From assembly GCA_023055425.1 (NCBI GenBank), contig JALGPY010000007.1, positions 19,292,001 to 19,356,000 of the forward strand: 64,000 nt of DNA. Reading direction: 5' to 3'. Below are positions 59,613-64,000 of the stretch, one piece after another. Made by a program: the position numbers and the translations under genes. This DNA comes from Linanthus parryae (taxonomy: Eukaryota > Streptophyta > Magnoliopsida > Ericales > Polemoniaceae). Every line of letters begins with the position of its first letter. The stretch's first letter is position 1. Below the pieces are notes generated by a model, which saw only the letters and a list, made by a program, of their open reading frames with translations, was not told the DNA's origin and did no database searches.

Positions 59613-60113
59613 ATGCAACCCAACGAAATTGCAGAACTTCATTACCTAGCTTCATACCCCAATCTGTACCAAACTCACTATAGTTTGCCCCAGAACCAAA
59701 TAGCTTCATTTCAGTTAAACAGGTCCTCTAATCCTCTATATCACCTTCAAGTTGCTCCTCAATTTCAGGAATTCAACCCACAATCGACATCCCTGAGTAG
59801 TAACTCGACTTCAGATGAAGCAGATGAGCAACAGCTAAGTCTCATCAATGAAAGAAAGCAGAGAAGGATGATATCTAACAGAGAGTCAGCGCGCAGATCT
59901 CGCATGCGCAAGCAAAGGCACCTAGATGAGCTCTGGTCACAGGTGATTTGGCTCCGAAATGAGAATCATCAACTCATAGATAAACTGAATACTGTTTCGG
60001 AATCCCATGACAGGGCCCTCCAAGAGAATGCTCAGCTCAAAGAATCAGCTTCTGAGCTTCGTCAGATGCTCACTGACATGCAGCTCAACAGCCCTTCCCC
60101 TAATCTATTGTGA
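59613..60113 (+). CDS. bZIP43: group S bZIP transcription factor, bZIP43-like
   Basis: A DNA-binding homo- or heterodimer factor of the nucleus, intronless like other group S bZIPs. The 166-residue protein has a Ser-rich stretch STSDEADEQ (about 65-73), then the basic region, about residues 79-102, with the invariant N89-x7-R97 spacing (NRESARRSR). The zipper follows at L107, L114, L121, V128, A135, L142 and L149. The conserved group S words NERKQRRMISNRESARRSRM, LDELWSQV and LRNENHQL are close to Arabidopsis bZIP43/42/48. The first ATG (MQPNEI) fits the MQPS.. start of that clade. The downstream stop follows a NSPSPNLL tail. bZIP43-type identity is strong; targets are not known from sequence. 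Confidence 0.93.
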   Translation: MQPNEIAELHYLASYPNLYQTHYSLPQNQIASFQLNRSSNPLYHLQVAPQFQEFNPQSTSLSSNSTSDEADEQQLSLINERKQRRMISNRESARRSRMRKQRHLDELWSQVIWLRNENHQLIDKLNTVSESHDRALQENAQLKESASELRQMLTDMQLNSPSPNLL

Positions 60114-62779
60114 GATAATTGCCATGCTTTTATTTCCACATTAACTACTACATGGCTTACCTCGGAACTTAATGCTCAAACTAATCAGGTACAAGCTCCA
60201 TGAGTCTACTGTTATGAGATGAAGCCATGTACCTTATCCTGGTTTTCCATTATTATGAGTTGCATGAGATTGAGAGAGATGAATATTTGTAATAATATCC
60301 TTTCTGCATTTATGTTATATTAATCATGGATATTTTTCATGTTTGCAACTGATTCGGGCAAAATAACACAGGAAGGGTGTGGACAAATTTGTATTATTGC
60401 ATTTCCCAATAATATCTCCCGAGTCGCGACATATATGATCAAGAAACCCACTAATTGGACTCTGAAGAACTACTCTAAAAGATCACACTGAAAAGAAAAG
60501 GGAGTGGGAAAAAACAACAACCAATATACATAAAACAATTATTATTTCATAAATGCGAGAACTGGAAAAAAAATTATAGTTATTCAGCTAAACAGGCTTA
60601 CTAATCCTGTCATGGACAAAGGAGAGATATAAGACCGCATTATAGACGTGAGTGGTTAGCAGGGTGACAGGTATATAGACGGTGGGGTGATCATGTTGGC
60701 GCATCGTGTTAACATTACCATAAGAAGAGAAGCATGCGTAAAGTGTAGTTCCAAGTATGTTCCTGGCTTTTCATGGACACTTAGAATCACGATAATTATA
60801 TATTTTCACAGAGACTTGGGGATTGCTCATTTTATCGAGACAGGTAAGAAAAAATGTGTTGTCGTTCCTATTCTGGTGCAAGCTCACCACTGATCTTATA
60901 GGTCTCTGTAGTACCTAATTTTATGTTGACTCAAGCTCCTTTATCTCAAATCTATCAATCTTTTCCTGCGATTACAGAAGATTAGCTATTTTCGGTATCT
61001 TTGGGAATTCCATACTGCGTATCCAATTCTACAGTACTTCATGACCCCTGAAATTAGAACATGACACGTGTTACCTTGCCTCAAAATGCAACAATAACCC
61101 CGCCAAAAAAGGGGAAAATTAGTTTCCACTCACATCAACCAGCAACATGCATCCCCCTTCTTGCACCACGTTTTTTCTATTAAGAATAGGAAATTAGTAA
61201 ACTTTAGTACTTTACACATAATTACAGTAATTTGGCGTTCGTATGATTTGTTTGGTTTCAGAATAAGGTAAGAGGCCAGAAGGTATATTATGAGACGAGG
61301 GATAACCTAAGAAGAACGGGTATGTCTCCCAGGTGCCGCACTGCGCACCTGGTGTTTTCTGGTGTCTGGGTGCTGGTGTGGTGGTTTCAGTCAACCCTAG
61401 CTGACGACGAGAACAAGATAGGGAGGAGGAGTTTGAGAAGAATAAGGTGATTGGACCTGAATTGTACCCCGGCCGTCTTCTTTGTACTTCTTCTCCACCT
61501 TTGGATCTCGGCCTGCCCATCATCTCTACTCTCTAAATAGTAAATTGTATGGAGTAAACAAGACTTTTAACTAGAAGAAAATACAGTAACCCCTCCTCAA
61601 ACTATTAAGTCCATATCTTTTACCCTTAAATAATTTGAATATGCCGCTATAAAGTTGAAAATTTATTATTGGCCCCAAAATTTCAATTGAATATCATATA
61701 AAATATATAGATATACAAACATCCTATGAATTATACAAAAAAAAATGTCATTAAATTTGCCTCACCCCTGCCGCACCTCTGATTTTCGAAAATATGCCGA
61801 ACCCGCACCGAGTTCTTGCACCTGTGCTTCTTAGGGGATAGCACAATACGCCACTGGCTATGTGTGGGGACCAGAGAGATATCTCAAATGAGTGAAATCA
61901 GATTTTTCAACATGTGATCGAGATTAAGGGATGAGCTTTTCTCTTCATTTCAACCAGATTTACAAAAATCTATGCTAAAAATAGAGTTATCACTGATCTC
62001 CAAACATGCCCAATATACTGAATCCAAACAGGACGGGTTATTCAGCTCCATTTGGAATGAAATAGGCAAGGGAAGATGAGGCCATGGTGGACAAACCGGC
62101 GTTCCTTTCAAATACTTTACTTGGAAGATCAATAGTTTGTACCCAAATCACTAAGTAATCTCAAGTGAAATTACAATCCACAGCAGAGAAGGGATACTAG
62201 TAAGCAATCCAATGCTGGTTGGAATATGTAGAATATCAACCTTGCTTTACATCAGTCAAACCCTTTTGATTGGAAATACTTAACTACTCCACACAATTTC
62301 GTAGTTTTGGATATATTTTTTCTGAAGAACGTTTTCTGAAAATTGCCTAAACTTATGCCACTGCCTCGGTTGCATAATTTCCACGCAATTTCGTAGTTTG
62401 GATATCTTTTTTCTTCCTCAGGGACTTGTTGACTTGAATACATGAAAATTGAAAAATTACTCAAGTTGGTAATTGAAAAGAATCAAAACATTCAGGAATT
62501 CTAGGGTTTTGTAACAGATTCTTATGAACCAAACTGGGAAATGTTCTTCATAACGTAATAGAACTAATTTCAAACGAATGGAGAGTGTTTCTTTACCGAA
62601 TCGCCGGTGAGTCGGCGACAGATTCCGAAGCCCTAAACCACTGCCTCACTCTCCGAATTGCTATGGGGCTTAAACCCCTCGAGGGTTTAACAATAACGGA
62701 ATGCTACGTATTCGCTCCTCTAAGAACTGCAATAGTTTCATATTTCACTTTGACCTCTCAGTTTTAAGGAATTTACAGA
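60114..62779. other. bZIP 3'UTR and intergenic sequence
   Basis: The 3'UTR probably runs to about 60300 (AATAATATCC). Beyond that nothing is firmly recognised. The ATG at 62579 with a GTGAGT at 62608 could be the first exon of a gene or a relic, but no continuation was found. Confidence 0.35.
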
Positions 62780-62866
62780 TAGATCCGACCTTTTCCAAAA
62801 ATTTCGCTTAGATCCGACCTTTTCCGAAAATTCCGCTTAGATCCGACCTTTTCCAAAAATTTCGCT
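62780..62866. repeat. 29-bp tandem repeat, three copies
   Basis: Units of 29 bp at 62780, 62809 and 62838, starting TAGATCCGACCTTTTCC. Units 1 and 3 are identical; unit 2 differs at three positions or fewer. Confidence 0.95.
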
Positions 62867-64000
62867 ATGTGACCTTCTTCTAGAGCCATGATATACTACT
62901 GCGCGAGCTTATCCGGCCGAGTTTTCTTAGGCCGATTTATCTCTCTGGTATAGTTTTCAGGCTATTGCATTAGAGTGCGAGGTTGACCTAGCGCGCACCT
63001 AAATGATAGTAATTGTGGGTTACTGTCTCGTAAAGAAATGACGATGCTTCGGGTGTACTTGAGTTGATCGGTTTTGCATTCTCAAGTGTTCGAGTGTTTG
63101 CCTAAAAGTCTTGAGTTCAACATTTGAGTAGCCCAATGACTGTCTATTGGTCTTATCAATCATCAACTGCAAACATGTCAGTCCGATTATTCTCAAACTG
63201 ATTTATCTGTCTAGCTTGTTTTGCATATAGTTGTCATGCATCAGAGAATTACCTAATACACACCCAGAAATATAACAACTGTGGGTTCTCACGTCAACTA
63301 GAAAACACTGAGACAACACAGATGGCGCCTCTAACCCTCATCAGAGGAGAGTACGGTGGGCGTGACTCGAGACTCTAAGGTGAAAGCTGTGATCGAGTTC
63401 TCTGCGGTTGCTCAGCCATGAAAATCGAGGCAAAATCAAATTCATTATTCATGGGAGTTCTATATGATCCGTTTCAATTGAGATATCAGTCCAATTTAAT
63501 CCCATAATCCAATTGTAACAAGTTTCAATTATGCCCATTATGTCACTAATATAAACTTCAAATGCCTAGCGATCAGTTTCAACTTTCAAGTTTTAACGTA
63601 CCAACCTCAGAACCTAGCTTTGATCATGGTCCTGTTCAATGTTGACCTTGTAGTTTTGTGGTTTACACTTTACAGGCACCCAAGAAAATTCACAGGAAAC
63701 ATTCGCCGCATATACCCAAACTATTTTTGTAACAATGCACACACGTCACCACCTATGTACTAGTAGATCATCTCTTTTATTGTTCATTAACTTTTTCGTT
63801 GTCATCATTAATGTTCTTGCACAATCGGTTCACCGCATCCACCAACTTCAAACTATGTTCCACTTTTCCCTTTGGCGCTGTTCGTCAATCTCAAGGACCG
63901 CTCGCAACCGATGGCCATAAAGCATTGTCGCATGTCATAATCTAGAGCCATCGTAAACCATAAACATAGAAAATAAGACGTCATTTTGCTACGAAGAACT
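62867..64000. other. intergenic, nothing recognised
   Basis: No supported gene, repeat or structured element to the window end. Confidence 0.35.

Noticed and set aside
61212..61523. minus-strand ORF of 103 codons
   Set aside because: No family resemblance, and the composition suggests chance; no promoter or splice context was found.
62579..62767. possible new first exon near the right end
   Set aside because: An ATG and a GTGAGT donor are present, but no following exon or protein match could be found, so it is not called as a gene.

Overview
The window is nuclear DNA of a flowering plant, most likely a eudicot. GT-AG introns split long conserved plant genes. Between the genes lie LINEs, small LTR elements, MITEs, a Mutator-type element and short tRNA-derived repeats. 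I cannot name the species from the sequence. No organellar, bacterial or functional tRNA/rRNA genes were recognised.

Four protein genes are convincing, all on the + strand. (1) 129-8915: the last eight exons of a giant ARM-repeat cell-morphogenesis protein of the Furry/MOR2-PAG1 family; the 5' end lies outside the window. (2) 38854-42262: a five-exon vacuolar amino acid transporter of the AVT6 clade, with a 5'UTR intron. (3) 46136-51331: a four-exon WPP-domain-interacting tail-anchored protein (WIT) of the nuclear envelope, also with a long 5'UTR intron. (4) 59613-60113: an intronless group S bZIP factor close to bZIP43. I see no functional link between them; they are ordinary single plant genes.

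9.4-18.2 kb holds two LINEs in opposite orientation, both inserted in the same older repeat. The first is nearly full length but frame-broken, with a mutated reverse-transcriptase active site. The second is 5' truncated and has a perfect 17-bp target duplication. 18.2-38 kb is gene-poor. It contains a frameshifted trehalose-phosphate phosphatase fragment, a miniature LTR retrotransposon (TRIM) with two LTRs, PBS and PPT, and a Pack-MULE-like element with 9-bp target duplications and a captured gene-like 5' segment. A solo LTR with its own 5-bp duplication sits inside one terminal repeat of that element. The same region has a long AT-rich tandem array, an array of six similar hairpins, RNase H remnants, and a small SINE split by a Stowaway-like MITE.

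42.3-46.1 kb, upstream of the WIT gene, has a tandem duplication. One copy of it was entered by a Stowaway-like MITE, which was then entered by a hAT MITE with a clean 8-bp duplication. 51.3-59.5 kb and 60.1-64 kb contain MITE and foldback repeats and no gene that I recognise.

The most interesting structures are the Pack-MULE with its nested solo LTR, the TRIM, the six-hairpin array, the hairpin-bearing tandem repeats in the AVT6 5'UTR intron, and the three-layer nest in front of WIT.
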